Assembly: GCA_000499405.2 (NCBI GenBank)
Contig: HG738137.1
Location: 23,938,422 to 24,002,421 of the forward strand
Direction of reading: 5' to 3'
DNA length: 64,000 bases
Origin: Onchocerca volvulus
Lineage: Eukaryota; Nematoda; Chromadorea; Rhabditida; Onchocercidae
This document shows positions 27,569-51,200 of this stretch, piece by piece; the first letter of the stretch is position 1; each line of letters begins with the position of its first letter. The notes below the pieces were generated by a model. That model worked only from the letters and a program-made list of their open reading frames with translations, had not been told where the DNA came from and ran no database searches. The position numbers and the translations under genes were made by a program.

Positions 27569-30500
27569 ATGGAAATTCCGCTAGCAACAAAACATTCATT
27601 CATATTTTTTGGATTTTCATCCACTATCATTCTTTTCCTTTGGTTTTCTGCAATGATTGCTGTATACTGGAATTCATCATATCCGGTAAACTGATTATTC
27701 ATTATTAAATTTTCATTTAAAGAATATCCGCATCTCTGGAGAGAGTTTTAAGGAATAATATATTTTAAAAAATAACTTCACATATGTCATTATTATTGAA
27801 TGTAATTACAATAAATCTTAATTTAATATTAAAATTTAAAGAATAGATTGAACAGTACTGGTATACTTAAATCTCTTGAAGTGATTAATAGTTGCACTAT
27901 TACAGTAAAATTAGATTTAACGGAAAATTTATTTAGGCCATTTCATTGCATGAATGTAGCTGGTTATTATCACCGCTTATAGTTACATGCTTTTTTGTTT
28001 ATATTTTCATTCACGCCACTTCATTGGTGATGTTTACGGCAACGTACGTGTCAGCTCAATACAGTCTTACGTACAGTATCATATCAGTAGCATTCAGCCT
28101 TATCAACGCTTTTCACGTTTTCACGTCTTGGTCTCTTAAAGAACGTTATGATACAATGCGATACTTGCAATTGAATTCACTAATTGGTTTCCTCTCATTT
28201 GTTGCAATATTTTTAATTTATTACTTGCTCAAAAATTTGATCAAATTAGCACGAAATATGGAAGAAAATTTGCAATCATTTAAGCATCAAAATAAGATTA
28301 TGGTTAGTTTTTGAGCAACTTTTAATTTAAAGTTAAATTTAATTTTAAATTCTCTAGTACAATTCTAAATTATGAAGCTTTGGTGTCAAATATGGATCTT
28401 CTAAATTTAAATCAATAGTTCCAAAAACTCATACAGTTTGCCTATCTGTATAATTTATCTGTATAAATATACTTGTGATAATTTATTCTAAATGATTAAT
28501 TTGCAGTTCTGTTCCGCACTTCATCTTATCCTTGGATTGTTAGATTTTCTTACATGTTATAAAATGGACGAAAGTGCTCCGTAAGTTTATTCATTTGCAT
28601 AATTAAATTTAATTCCTGAAATCGATCAACTAATAGCAACAGAATTTTCCTCATTGAATTTAATAGGATAAATTTCTAAGTAATATATTTACTCATTAAT
28701 TCATTTTACTTTTTTTTTCTTCTAATATATTGCAATTTTTTTTTTAAATATATTTTACATTAAATATTTTTTTCTTAATATATTTTTACATTTATAATTA
28801 TGTTTTGTTCATTTACATCAAAATCGGGTTACATGCATTTTTTTTATTGCTTATTTAATATTTATATATATTTTTAAAGGTATTTTTCATCATTTATCGG
28901 ATTACACGTCAATATCGGATCACATGAATTCGTTAGTGCTAATTTTAAATAAATTTTTATAAAAATTTAGTGCATAATTAATTTAAGTGAAAAAAAAGAA
29001 GGAAAAAAACTGCATCTTGCACTTTGCAGTTATTCATCATCATTTATCGTGCAGCAAATTTGTTGCGCATGCTTATCGTTATCAATTGCATATATGCAAT
29101 GGTATTTTCGCAATGCATGCAACACGCATATTTTGCGTTCAATTGTCATCATGAATGCTTGCCTGTTTATCCAGGAATTGTCGCATGCATACACCACCTA
29201 TATGTTAATTGATATTCTGGGTCGAAAAGATGATTTGATAAGCAAATTGAGTATGTTCGATCACATTCAAGTAATTATGTTTTATAATTTTGTTTCCCAA
29301 AAAAAAAAAAAAAAAAAAGAAAGAATTAAAATCAATGCTATTTATTTAAATTTTATTTCTAAAGTTTAATAAATAAAAATTTACAGCGCGTTGTTTGATA
29401 ATATAATATGGCTGATCAATTATTCTCTTTTTCTTTTTTTTTTTTTTTTTTTCAGATAAATTGCTAATCAATAAAAAAAAGTCTCAAATCTTACCTTTCT
29501 AATTTTCAACAGTTTTAAAAACATCAAATTATTCATAGCTTTTTATAATATAATTGAGTCGAAAAAAAAACTTGCCGAATTGTTTGTACATTTCTTCAAT
29601 TTTTTTTCCACAATTCTGTTATAATTCTAGAAATATTTTTATTTAATAATCGGATAAGAAAAATTATCTTTGTAAAATTTCTTTTTTTAATTTTTAATTT
29701 TTTCATAAATATTTATATCGAAAATGAAAATTTTTTGAATTAAATTTTAAAATTTTAAAATAATATTGTATTTTCTTCATTATAGATTTTACATTTATTA
29801 CTTTGTTCGTTTGCAATCCACATTGTACGACTTGCTGCATGTATTTATCCTGTGGTTGCATTCTCAACAAAAGTTTTTCCGGTCGAAGTTTTGTATCGAA
29901 TTCGATTTTTATCGGATCATGAACGTGGAATTACCACCATGCAAGCTAGTCGTGCTGATACTGCCGGTATTAGTATCAATGAATACTTTATAATCCAAGC
30001 TTTTTTTTTTGATGGCATTCAAGAATTCTAATTGAGCATTTATAAAGAAAAAAAAAATTGAATTTTGAAATTCAAAACATTTTTCACAAAAATTATAAAA
30101 TTTGTTAAATTTGAGAAAATATTAAATCACCTAAAATGTAGCAATATTATGAATTGGTAGCTTATGAATGTTTTCTATCGTACTATTCCAAAATTTAAAT
30201 TTCATATATTTTCAAAATGAAAAAAAAAAAATTTTGCTCATTAAATACTCCAGTAGTTTGATGTTTTAAATTATCAATATTTTGTAGATAAAGAAGAAAG
30301 TAAATTGATCTTTTGTGGTGTTGCAATATTATCAGCTGTAGCTATTACGACGGATATTGCTTACAATATATTTACTGAGGTAGAACGAATTGGCAGTACT
30401 GGAATTTCATTACTTTATGTAATTTGCTTCTTAATCATTTGTTATCAGTATCGAAAACAACGAAGAGCAATATTTCTGGCAAGTTTAATGAGTAAACTTA

Positions 30501-31827
30501 CTCATTTTTAATTACTTTCAACTTTATCAAACAATGGATAAAAATTTATTTAGAAGAAGTAAAAATATTACAAAAAAAAAAGTAAAAATATTATTTTATT
30601 CTTAGTAATTTAAAGTATTATCATCCTTACATTTTTATATCTAATTATGCTTAATAGAAATTGAAATTGAAAAAAAAAAAGCACTCATATAAGCATTTTA
30701 CACTTTTAAAGCTAGTTAAAACAATTAATAATTTTTTTAAATATTTAAATTGTTGAATTATTTGCTAATTAAAATTTTAAGATTTAATTCGTTAAAATAT
30801 TCGCTAATTAAGCTAAAATCTTTTCATTAATAAATTGTTATTAAAATACGATGTATATTTCAGAAGCTTCTCGTTGTTTTATCAATTGCCATACTAAATT
30901 CATCTGTCCATACAATTTATGCATATGCGGAAGCTTTGTTTACCAATCAGTTATATGATATTATAAATAAAAGCATTCGTAATTTTACAATTAATTGTAC
31001 GAATTATTTTGCTTTTCGTTTTTCATTTACTTATTTAATTGTATTAAATTATAAGCTAATAATTATAATAAAATAATGAATTCAGTAACTTTTCAAAATA
31101 CTAGAATAACCTTAAAGTTTAATCTTTTTCTTTTTCCATTTGTCAGATCCTATCATGCTATCATAGTAAGTAGTTTTCACAGAAAATTTTCTTATCTCTT
31201 AATTTGAAAATACCTTTTTTGTAGAATAAAAAATTAATTAGTCATTTAATAATGATGCATTCTTAGACTCTATAATGCATCTTTACAATAATTTGTCCAT
31301 CAAATGATGCCAATATTTTAATTTGAAAAATGAATTTTTAAATTTTCGTTCTTTCTTTTTTACATTTTAAAATTTGAATAAAATACCTTTTTCAGGTAAT
31401 TACTTTTTCATTTCATTGGGCTTAACTGTTTTATCAATTAAATCAGCTATTTATTGCTTCAGAACTATAACAGGACATACGGCATTATATGCACAACCTA
31501 TAACTATTATAGTACCACTTCGTTGGCTTACTTTTTTGGCTTACATTCTTATTACTGTCATTACTATTGAAATTGTCTTCACAGTTATAGTAAGTCTCGA
31601 AAAAAATATTCTTTAATTAAAAATAAATTTAAATTTGAGAAAAAAATCAAATTTAAAAGCAAACTGAATGAAAAAAAAATTTTTTCCTTTGAAAAATCAA
31701 TTAACAATTTGAATGGGATGATATGAGATATTGTAATACTTTTAATTAATTTAAATAGATAAATAAACCAGAAAATATTGATGGAATCGAAAGTGGAATC
31801 GAATTATTCAATGTTTCAAATAAGTGA
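27569..31827 (+). CDS. Unrecognised multi-pass membrane protein
   Basis: I do not recognise the family. Nine exons splice into one 521-residue frame: 27569-27685, 27937-28302, 28507-28580, 29030-29270, 29786-29966, 30288-30478, 30864-30996, 31396-31589, 31759-31827 (stop). Around ten hydrophobic segments run through the whole length, separated by short basic or acidic loops (SLKERYDTMRY, EVLYRIRFLSDHERG, QYRKQRRAIF). NKSIRNFTI contains two possible N-glycosylation sequons. The short tail after the last hydrophobic stretch is acidic. TTTTCAG ends 3 bases before the ATG. The sixth intron appears to begin GC rather than GT (30479-30480). The stop lies 182 bases before the next ATG on the same strand, so the pair could be one operon or parts of one larger gene. 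Exon calls rest on splice consensus and matching phases. Confidence 0.65.
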
Positions 31828-32009
31828 AAAGTGATTGAAAATATAAAGATTATTAAAAATACTGTCACGGGACTTCTAATTAATCCAAGTTTTATTAATA
31901 TGAAATGATGCTACTGATTTTAGAAACAAATTTGGTGAAATAAATAATTTCCGAATTTTTCATTTAATTATTCGAAGAATTAAACGATCAAAAAATGCAT
32001 CAATTACAG

Positions 32010-34125
32010 ATGTACAGATTCTTTTCAACAAAACTCGATCTCGTACTTGGTACAAAATTATTTCTATGGGTTAATACCATTTCGACATGTTTGTTGCAAA
32101 TTTGGATTTGCAAATATGAACGATTTCAACGATGTGTGATTATACTTGTTGTGCAGGTATCGCGCTTAATTCATATTCAAATTATAATGATAGTAGAATC
32201 GATAAAGAAATTATCAAAAATGCTAGAAACTAAACATTAATACAGTTATACTTTTTGCTTTTTGATCTCCTATTGCCTTTATTTTATTTCAACTTTTATT
32301 CATTTCTCTGTCATAATGAATACAACGATTTGCATTAATAAAATGAATAAAGTAACATTTTGAACAATTAAAAAAATATCGTTATCATTCAAGTTAAATT
32401 TTATGCAAAGTTTAAAATTGAAAAAATGAAAGGTTAAAAGGAAATCAAAATCAAATATCACCGACGTCAAGTAAAAATCAATATAAAATACATCACTGAT
32501 GGTATTTTATAATTTTATCTCACTCTTTCAGTTTAACACAAATTTTTTGATGTTAATGTTAGGTTCTGCTAAAAGATGCTTAATTAATGAAGAAATAAAA
32601 TATCATAATAAACAAATTTGTTCATAATTTGTTCCATTTTTTTTTTTTTTTACTTTTGAATATACTTAAAAGCGATGTTATTTCTGTGCCTTTTATTATA
32701 ATAAATAAAACTGAATCAAAATTAGATAATTATTAATTAATTTACAGTTGATATCGGATTGTTTGACAACATTACTACTGATAATGGTACAAGCAAACAT
32801 TGTTAAAACTGTCATTACAATAATGACACTTCGTAGTAAAACTTTTCGGCATGCTAATGCACGAATATTTTATATTGCGGTAAATATTTTTTTTGTTTCA
32901 AATTATTTTTTCAAAAAATTCTTGATATTTCCCAAAAGAATTTTGGAAAATATCGAGAAATTTTTGAAAAGATATTTCTTATATATCACTAAAATATCTG
33001 ATATATGAAAAAAAAAAAGCTATTATGCTTTTTTTTCTTCATTATTCCATGATTTTATTTAATTTTTCTAATAGAATAATTTATCCAAAATATCATAATC
33101 ATATTTTAAATAAAAGGATATGAAACAAGACTGATCTATTTCACATTAAAAAAAAAAGCTAGAAATGTTAAAATATATGGATACGATAGATTAAAAATTT
33201 ATTGAATTAATTATCAAAAGAGAAACAATAGTTTGTTATGTTTATTTTAACATAAATTATCTGAATATTTTTTTAAATAGATTTTCATTTAATTCTAATT
33301 TTATAAATTCTAATGTTTTTTAGATTACGATTTACTTCTTTATAAACTTTGTATCTAGATTAATAACTTATTACTACATTATTGCAAATCGTTAATTTTA
33401 GATTAATCACGTATTACAAATTATTAATTTTAAATTAATCACGTAGTTTCAAATTTTAGGTTGATCATATACTACAAATTATTCAATGGGTGTTAAATAT
33501 TTGTTCACTTGGAGTGACATTAATTGTATTAGATGCAACGGAAACAGGAGGAGATGATTCCAACGAAGCCGTAGATAATCTTGCATTTTTTTCGGATGAA
33601 ATTTCTTATGCTCCAAGCATGAATGAACTTTTAGCTATTGAACATCCTGATGAAATGGAGCGTACTGATTCTAGCATCGATCACAGACCAGCTACTTCAG
33701 ATTATTTATTGGCTGAGACTGATAATGCTGATAAAGCTGGAAGTAGCAAAGTGAGATTTGCAGAGGAACTTGATAATAGTGGCGTTGAAGGTAGTTGCAG
33801 TGAAGTTGACAATAGTGCCACTAAAGATGACAATAATGACGGTATTGCTAAATTAGACAACAATTCTGTAGCAAGTACAAGTAAACATATTGATAATACC
33901 AACGAAAATGATAAAATTGTGATTGAAGAGCATGTTCCGATCCCTCCTCCCAGAACTTTCAATCATAATGCAATGGATAATGCTGATAATGATAATAGTA
34001 GTGATACTGATAGTAATATTGATTATACTCAAGATTTGAGCATGATAGATGTTCTAACAACTGATGATGGTGATTTGAATGTTGACAATGATAATGCGTC
34101 AAATAATCCCGCCGAGGATGATTAA
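32010..34125 (+). CDS. Unrecognised membrane protein with long acidic tail
   Basis: Three exons (32010-32156, 32748-32879, 33460-34125) join in phase to 314 residues. The first ~110 residues hold about three hydrophobic segments. The remaining ~200 residues are rich in Asp, Asn, Ser and Glu, with many DN/DD repeats and one short proline run (PIPPPRTF), and look disordered. TTACAG directly abuts the ATG, the tightest likely trans-splice acceptor in the window. The 182-base spacing from the preceding gene suggests a downstream operon position. Alternatively it is the C-terminal half of the same protein and the upstream stop exon is alternative. No family recognised. Direct repeats surround the 3' splice site of exon 3. 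Confidence 0.6.
33371..33490. repeat. Tandem repeats spanning an intron-exon boundary
   Basis: A unit of about 30 bases (theme: TTTTAG, then ATTAATCACGTA, then TACAAATTATT) is repeated three to four times. The last copy contains the acceptor used at 33459 and the first codons of the exon. Confidence 0.75.
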
Positions 34126-37770
<3,645 letters not shown>

Positions 37771-40518
37771 CAAAGATATAAATTTTTACTGCCAGTTAAA
37801 TTTCTTCCTCAAGCTGGCTCTTTCTTGGATCATCATCAACCATATATAATTATACTAAATCAGAATTCCCCTTTTTTTTAGTTCGAAATTGGTCCGAAAC
37901 AAGTAATAGATAATTGATCTTTTAGATAAATTGCTTCGAAACAAAATTAGGTAAAGTTGGGAAATGCCATATAAGTTTTTATCTTAAAGAAAAGAGTCTC
38001 CTAGTTTCTGGAATAGAAAATTTCGTTACTTTGCTCAGATAGATTGATGTTAGCGAACATATCGTTATTTATCCAGAGTTGATGCCGGTTGTACTTGCTT
38101 GATAAAACTGAAGAATCGAGAGTAGGCTAGTCGAAACATAATCCTTGGGTGAAGTTATAACCGCATGCTCTAGTTTAAATTTTTGCATTTTGGTTTTATG
38201 CAGATGGTAATCCAGGTTGTGAATATTTGAAAATATAGCAGATGTTATATTCAATTCTGGAGAAACGATTATGTCATAGAGTCTGACCGTCAAAAAAAAA
38301 TTTTTTTGAATTAAATCATATCTACGCTTCTTGCTAGTAAATAGAAGATTATGTAAATAAACTTTTACATACAAAATTTCTTGAACTTGCTTTCGCTTTG
38401 AAGATTCCCATATTGGGACGAGTAATTGTGCATATTCGGCGTCATTCACGTACTTTCTTTGTAGAGCTGCATAATTCGCGCTATAATATTTGCGATTCGG
38501 AGTTGTGAAATATTTCTCTATTTTGCTGGAAATATTTGTTTTTGGTTTTGTCCGAAATGTATATGCTTTTCCTTTTCTCTATATCCTATCTTATTTCGGC
38601 TATGTTTTGTATGAATGTTACAAACTTGTTTTTCCATAAAATCTATACAGTCCTGATATATGATTTATCTTTGTTAGACTGCTATATATTCGTCATATAT
38701 TTTGATACATTTTCGCTATGGCAAACATTTTAGTCGTTTTTTCCTTTTACGCTCTATTTGTAAATTGTCATCGTTTATTTGCATGTCTCATTTTATTTAT
38801 TAGAAAAAAAAGAAGTATTTGTAATATTTGCACATCCTTAGAAGAAGTTTGACTTGATAAATCCAAAGGTATAATAAAATGAAAGAGATAAAAATAGAAT
38901 AAAAACAACCCTTGGTTCTATTCAGGCTAACTGTCGTTTTTTCTAATTTGATCATTTAAATTTTCAAAGTCATAAATACTTATATGAATTTTTTACTTTT
39001 CTTTAAAATACTTCAGTCTGCAGTAGTTTAATGCAAGTTCATCTTTACTTTATTATGCAAGCTTCTTTCATTATTTCGAGACGTCTCAGTAATGGGAACT
39101 GCTTTTATAAGAGAATGTCTAGTCATCAAATAAAAAAAGCAACTTTGATTCGGAATGTCTACACTGACGAACTATGTTTCCTGATAGATGAAGTGTATTT
39201 AAATGACAAAACATCAATAGTGTAAGAATATTCATGTCGCCAATGGTATGCCATTATCCTGGAACCGATATCATCAGCAGTGTGACATCGCTAACTTCAT
39301 ACTATACCCTTTATTCGATCAGAGGATATGTATATATTGAATCTGTTTTTTTTTTTTTTTTTTTTTTTTCATCCTTATCAAGATATCCATTTGGATAGAA
39401 AGGTAGTAATGTATGATCCATTAAAACGTATCTTTCATAACGTTTATTAAAACTTTATTTTCACTTTGCACATTCATTTTTGTCCCTAATTTAGTTTACT
39501 CATAGTAGCAAATAATCATATCAATTTAAAGAAACTGAAATTCATTATGAAATTTGTGAAGTATATCAGAAAATTGAAGAGAACAACAGTATGTTATGTT
39601 TATTCGTAGTTCTAGCGCAGAAGTTTTAGTTTCCAAAAATGACTGAAACGACCCAATGCACAAACAAGCAAATAAGAAAAATAATTTGAAGAATACTTCG
39701 AAAAAAACACGAAACACGAAATGATCACACGAAAGAAGAAATGATCTATCCATTATAATCATTATAACACGAAATGATCTATCCTACAAATAAGAATAAT
39801 TAAAGCAGCAAAACTGTTTTTTTGAAAAAGAGGAAACTAATAAACAAAATTCAAAGGTAACCTTCTGAAGAAGTCAGACTTTCAAAACATCTATCAATTA
39901 TCACACTGAGGAAGCAAAGATGAAAGATTTTTCTGATTTTCTGGTCTTCCTGCTCCACTAATCAATTTTCAAAACTTGACGAACTACTTCGTTTCGTCAT
40001 ATTATTAGAAATTGATGTCTTTTAATTCGAAAAATATGATAATTTCTATACCAAAGATGAGAAAGAAAAATCGAATCTGCATTAGTAATTAGTGCGACAA
40101 ATAATCTATAAAATAATAAATAAAACAAAAAGAGCATCCAAAAATTTCTCGGACTACCGAATAAACAAAACAATACTATGAAATACATAACAAGTTACTG
40201 CATCATAAACAAATTTACTCAAAATAAACGATTTCTTTTTCCCATCTCTATAATTATTAAAGCTAATAATTGTCCTCAAACTTAAAAATTCATAATTAAA
40301 AAAAATCTGCTTTAAAACCCATCATTTCCCAGAAGAATATTCCATTAGAAATAAATGAAGAAAGAACTGACTATTTATCATACTTTGAAGAAAAATTGGC
40401 TGGTTTCTGATCACAATAAAAATTAAACTGTCATTCGACCTGCGTCCATTCCGATGAAAGCATCAAATATTTTGGCAATAGGAAAGTTTTTATAGATAAT
40501 AATTTAAAGATTGTACTT
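37771..40518. other. Convergent intergenic region between rab-14 and sft-4
   Basis: About 2.7 kb holding both 3' UTRs. It includes one open frame of uncertain status on the minus strand (38069-38525, listed separately) and a T run at 39346-39370. A repeated motif containing CACGAAATGATC occurs three times at about 39710-39780. Nothing else coding was recognised. Confidence 0.55.
38069..38525 (-). CDS. Possible orphan exon or relic open frame
   Basis: A 152-codon frame is open on the minus strand. Its first part (KIEKYFTTPN, then YYSANYAALQRKYVNDAEYA, then IWESSKRKQVQEILY) has a composition closer to real protein than to random AT-rich translation. TTTCCAG precedes it (acceptor at 38526), and GTAAAAG after EILY could be a donor near 38369. 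No partner exons or ATG were found and the family is unknown. It may be a relic, an exon of an unrecognised gene, or chance. Confidence 0.25.
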
Positions 40519-46617
<6,099 letters not shown>

Positions 46618-46625
46618 CTTTGGAA

Positions 46626-46647
46626 CTGAAAATAATTATAGTCATAA

Positions 46648-46694
<47 letters not shown>

Positions 46695-47991
46695 AAAAAA
46701 AAACAACAACAAAGTCTCAGTCAAGAGAACTGATTTCCAGCCAAAATAGTTTTCCAATAGTTGAAACTTCAAACGTTCATTCGTTTCAGTAACAAATGTA
46801 TATTTTGAATAAAGTTGAAAAACATGCCCAATAACTTTGTAGATAACAAAGACCACTCAATCTCTACATGTTTCCATATTTACACATTAATATTAGTAAA
46901 TAATAATCATATCTACGTCTTGATATCATATTAGCATAATAGCATTAATTCGATAAACGCAGCGCTGGCTTCAATTTTCTCAATAATTAGTCAGAATCAA
47001 ATCACAGAATGCTAGATTTTGCTAATTAATTTCCCGACAGTGCAACTAATTCTTCAGTAGTACCGAGATAACTCAGAAAAATCAACCGCAACTCTTGCGA
47101 CCATCCAAAACTCCAACACATTAACAAGACACAACCACACTACGACATTGGGACACGTCAATTATGCACGCATCGAATTATACGAAGTTTCTTGACAATA
47201 AATATCGACCATTGATACATAAATGAAATTGTTTGGGATCTTTGCTTAAATCAATTGATAGATTTTATTGACTCTTGAATGTTTTAAATCTCATCCCTTT
47301 TTCTAAAATATTCTGATAATTTTCAAGAATATTTAATTTTACGATATTCTATTGTTATAAGTGCCGATAAATTTCAAACACATTGCGGCGAATTGTTTTT
47401 ATTAATTTCTTCATCATATAATGATTGATGGATAAAGTAAATAAATCGATTTTGTTGACTGAAATTGACATATAACATCAGAAAAAAATGAATACTACAA
47501 AGAAGTTTTTTTCAGACATGAAAAAGTATGGTAAAATCAAAATCATTAATTTTGAATCTCTTTAAAAAAAAAAAAATTGCATCAATTTTGTTTCAAAACC
47601 CTTGTTTATTTAAAATTTCATTCCCAATTATTCCATTTTTTTTTCGATATTTTTTTATTTTCACTTTTTTATAAAACCATTGTTTCTCCATGATATTCGA
47701 TAATAATTAGTACTTCAAAAATTCAAATATTTGCAAAGTTTAGCTATGCATTAGTCGTTAAAAAAAATTCAAATACTAATAAATAATAAGGAAAAGTTTT
47801 ATGTAAGTAAATGATAGACAAAAAATCCTTAAAAAGCTTTATTTAATTATTTCAATGCCATAATATTAGGAAACAATAGATAGCTTTTCAAATTTAACAT
47901 TCGCCACAAATTTTCACACTAATGATGAATTAAAATTTAATTCAAATTATTTATCAGTGTAGCAAGTAGCAACATTTTCAAATACTCGAAA

Positions 47992-48025
<34 letters not shown>

Positions 48026-48239
48026 AAATTTTCAATAATCTTCAAAAATTTCTGAAATTTTGAAGAAATTCAAGCTTTTAGGAGAGATTTTTAAAAAATC
48101 CAAACATAATATTAACAGCAATTTACATACATTATCAAATTAAAGACCAAAAATTATAGACCCAAATCAAATTATTATACATAAACAATTTGATGAAAAA
48201 AAAAAAAGTTTATGATAAAAAGAGATTAAATTTGGATCA
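46626..48239. other. Intergenic region between sft-4 and the galectin gene
   Basis: About 1.6 kb between two minus-strand genes. It has a 44-base A run at 46649-46692, directly upstream of the sft-4 trans-splice acceptor, and an A run at 47994-48022. No coding exon seen; it should include the galectin 3' UTR and the sft-4 promoter. Confidence 0.6.
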
Positions 48240-51200
48240 TTACATCGTGAATTCCATCCCTGTTACTTCAAAGTCACCAGTTACTTGAAAACGCATATAA
48301 TCGCGACCAGGATTTGATGTACGATGTGCAAATGTACCATAACGTTTACCATCCACAAATATCTAAAAATTTCACCAGAATTTGCATGCATTTGTCATAA
48401 TTTTTATACTTAAAAAATGGATGATTCTGAGGACCAATGATATTCATATGAAACAAATAAGTATAATTTACTGAACTTATCCTTATTATTCTACTAAACA
48501 ATGATATTAAATTATAAATAAATAATAAATTATTTGAAAAGAATAATAATGAGGCATGTTGCTAAATTATACAAAATCTTAAGAAAAAAAAGGATGGAAA
48601 TTCAAGCTAAGTATGCTTATGTAAGAAATCAATCATTCTGATTTTTTAAATGGTGTAAATTAATTTATAGAAATAAAAAGATAAATGTTCGTTGTGGCTT
48701 TTGATATAAAGTTGCAAATTCTTCACGGCTGTTTTGAAATTTCGATATAACGTTGCATTCGAATAGGCGCGTGTCTTTATATAGATGTACCTATTTTTTT
48801 TGCTTGTACGTAAGGATAAACATATTTCCCGCCAAAATGTTCCAGCTAACAGATAAGCAAAGTGAGGTTAACCAGTCATTGATTCACTGCTAGATAATAG
48901 TCGACAAATAATTCATATGAATAAAAATGTAAATGTTCGTTATGGCTATTGAAATAATGTTGCATTCAAATAGGCGCATGTTCTTATGTTGATATCCTAC
49001 TTTTTTTTTTTACTTGTCATCTCCAAAAAAAGTGCTATGACAGGTAAAGATAAGTGAATTTTTTCAAACATTTTTAATTATATGGACTAGCTCGACTAGT
49101 CACGCGTAGCGTGACCGATTCAGCTAGTAAAATAATAATTTATTAGATATAATATAAATTATTCACCTGAATGGAGTAAGGTTCGTTATGAAAGACAATA
49201 TCGGTACCGATATCTTTCTTGAACGGAAATGTACCTTCACGTTCTTCCTGTCCCCAAATGTCACCAATTTTTGCATTGCGTACTACCTGTATAATATCAA
49301 ATTAGACATTAAAAAAGAAAATATAATTAAAAGTTCGAAATAAATGAAAAGAAAACAATTAAGCGTGAAAATTTTTATGGCTTATGGTCAAAGATCAATA
49401 CTTTAATCCAAAATATTTTCTAAATAAAAAAAGATTCTTAAGTAGTTAAAAATTAACAATATTTGCTTAAAATACCTTCTTTTCCTTCAGACGTGGATTG
49501 AAATGAAACAGAATATCGCCATTTTCCCCTACGAAGTTAACCGCGAAACGATCACCTTTCGGAATACCGTACAAGTAAACTCGCTGTTCTGTAATACATC
49601 AACAAAAATTATTTTAATGTATTTCAATCATTTGAATAGCCATTATTAATCAAGAGAATTATTATTTATGAATGATAAGAATTGATATATAAAAATCAAA
49701 CTTGACACTTTATTGAATAAATAATAATTGTTCACGATTAAGAAATCAATGGTCCCCAAATTGAGCCAAGAAGCTCAAACTATCGATAACTTAATGAATG
49801 GAGAGATTTTATATGAAAGGATGTAAATATGATTTCCACTGTGTCACTTTTTGGGGGCGCATCCATCTTTTTACAAATTTTTACAAGTTAATTTACCGGC
49901 AGATAGATGACCTTCCGGGAACTGCATTTCAAATGGCAAATTGTAGTATCGACCACCCCAATGTACACCTTTCAACGAGACATTTCCACGGACAGTTAGA
50001 TATTCCACAGAATCGATACTGGCACGAACTTTGTAAACATGAAGTTCTTTTTGATTGCCAAAAATTTCCAATTTATCTTCATGAATCCGTATGCGAAGAT
50101 CGAAACTATCACCTTTTTTAAATGGATTTGATGATTTTTCTTCCTTACCCCATTTACCGTTCTGAATAATAATTTTATGTAAATGAAAATGAACATTATT
50201 TAAAAAAATTTAAATTAATGCAAAACTATAATTATGTAATTATTGCAGTATATATTTCAATACTTGGTATTCTTAAACATTATGTTCTCTAATGTCGAAA
50301 AGGTCAAATATTAGATGATTTTTCCATCTTGAAGGAAGTTAACAAATATTAAATTGCAAAAATTCAACTACTAATTGAAGTAATGACAGTTTTACGTATT
50401 ATTCCATTACCATCTAGCATCTTTCCTCGATTTGTTATGGTTTTTTTAAGAAAATATTCTATTCGTTTTCTGTGAAAAGTTATACATTACTTTTATTGAT
50501 AAGTATCAATTGATAATAGCAATTTAAAGTCAAGATGTTAGAATATGTATTTTAGACTGTGCTTATGCTACTCTGCGACGTTGCAAAACTTCATCTGAAC
50601 AATATACCAAATTTATGTATCATAAAATGAACCATTCATCTTTTTCGGATGGATTAGATTCAATGATATTGTGATTTTGAAGATAAATTTCAGAACGATT
50701 AGTTATGAAACCTGGTAAGTATTGTAGACCAATCTATTTTCTTTGAAATAAGCTTTCATATGAAATATAGTAACATTCGATGTTTCAATATTTGGTGAAC
50801 CATTTAATAGATTTACTTCAAATCTAGAAAATATTATACACATGAATAAATATGAATCGAAACATCGTTAAAATTGATTTAAAAAGACTAATTTCTTATT
50901 ATATCTTGAATAATACTTTCTTATGTTATTGAAGAATGTTTATGACATATATAATTTTATTTATTTACCTTATGATAGATATATATAATTCAATTTGTAC
51001 TATATTTTCTTAAACAATCTATTAATTAAAATAAATATTTTTTGAGAAAATTCGATTATTTAACAAATTTTATTTCTAATGAATTATTTGTTAACTTTGT
51101 ATGAGCATATTCAAACATGAAAATATATAATTGTTTCGATAATGCATTAATCACTGAGTGATAGGTTATATCAAAGGTATTTTTTGAAAAGCCATTTTTG

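Noticed and set aside
31147..31165. A 19-base candidate exon between TTGTCAG and GTAAG in the multi-pass gene.
   Set aside because: Including it shifts the frame and creates an immediate stop at the next exon; joining 30996 directly to 31396 keeps the frame open.
33702..33962. Minus-strand 86-codon frame.
   Set aside because: Antisense of the acidic tail; no splice or start context.
39526..40188. Hydrophobic minus-strand open frames in the rab-14/sft-4 spacer.
   Set aside because: Composition is that expected from AT-rich noise; no splice context or family similarity.
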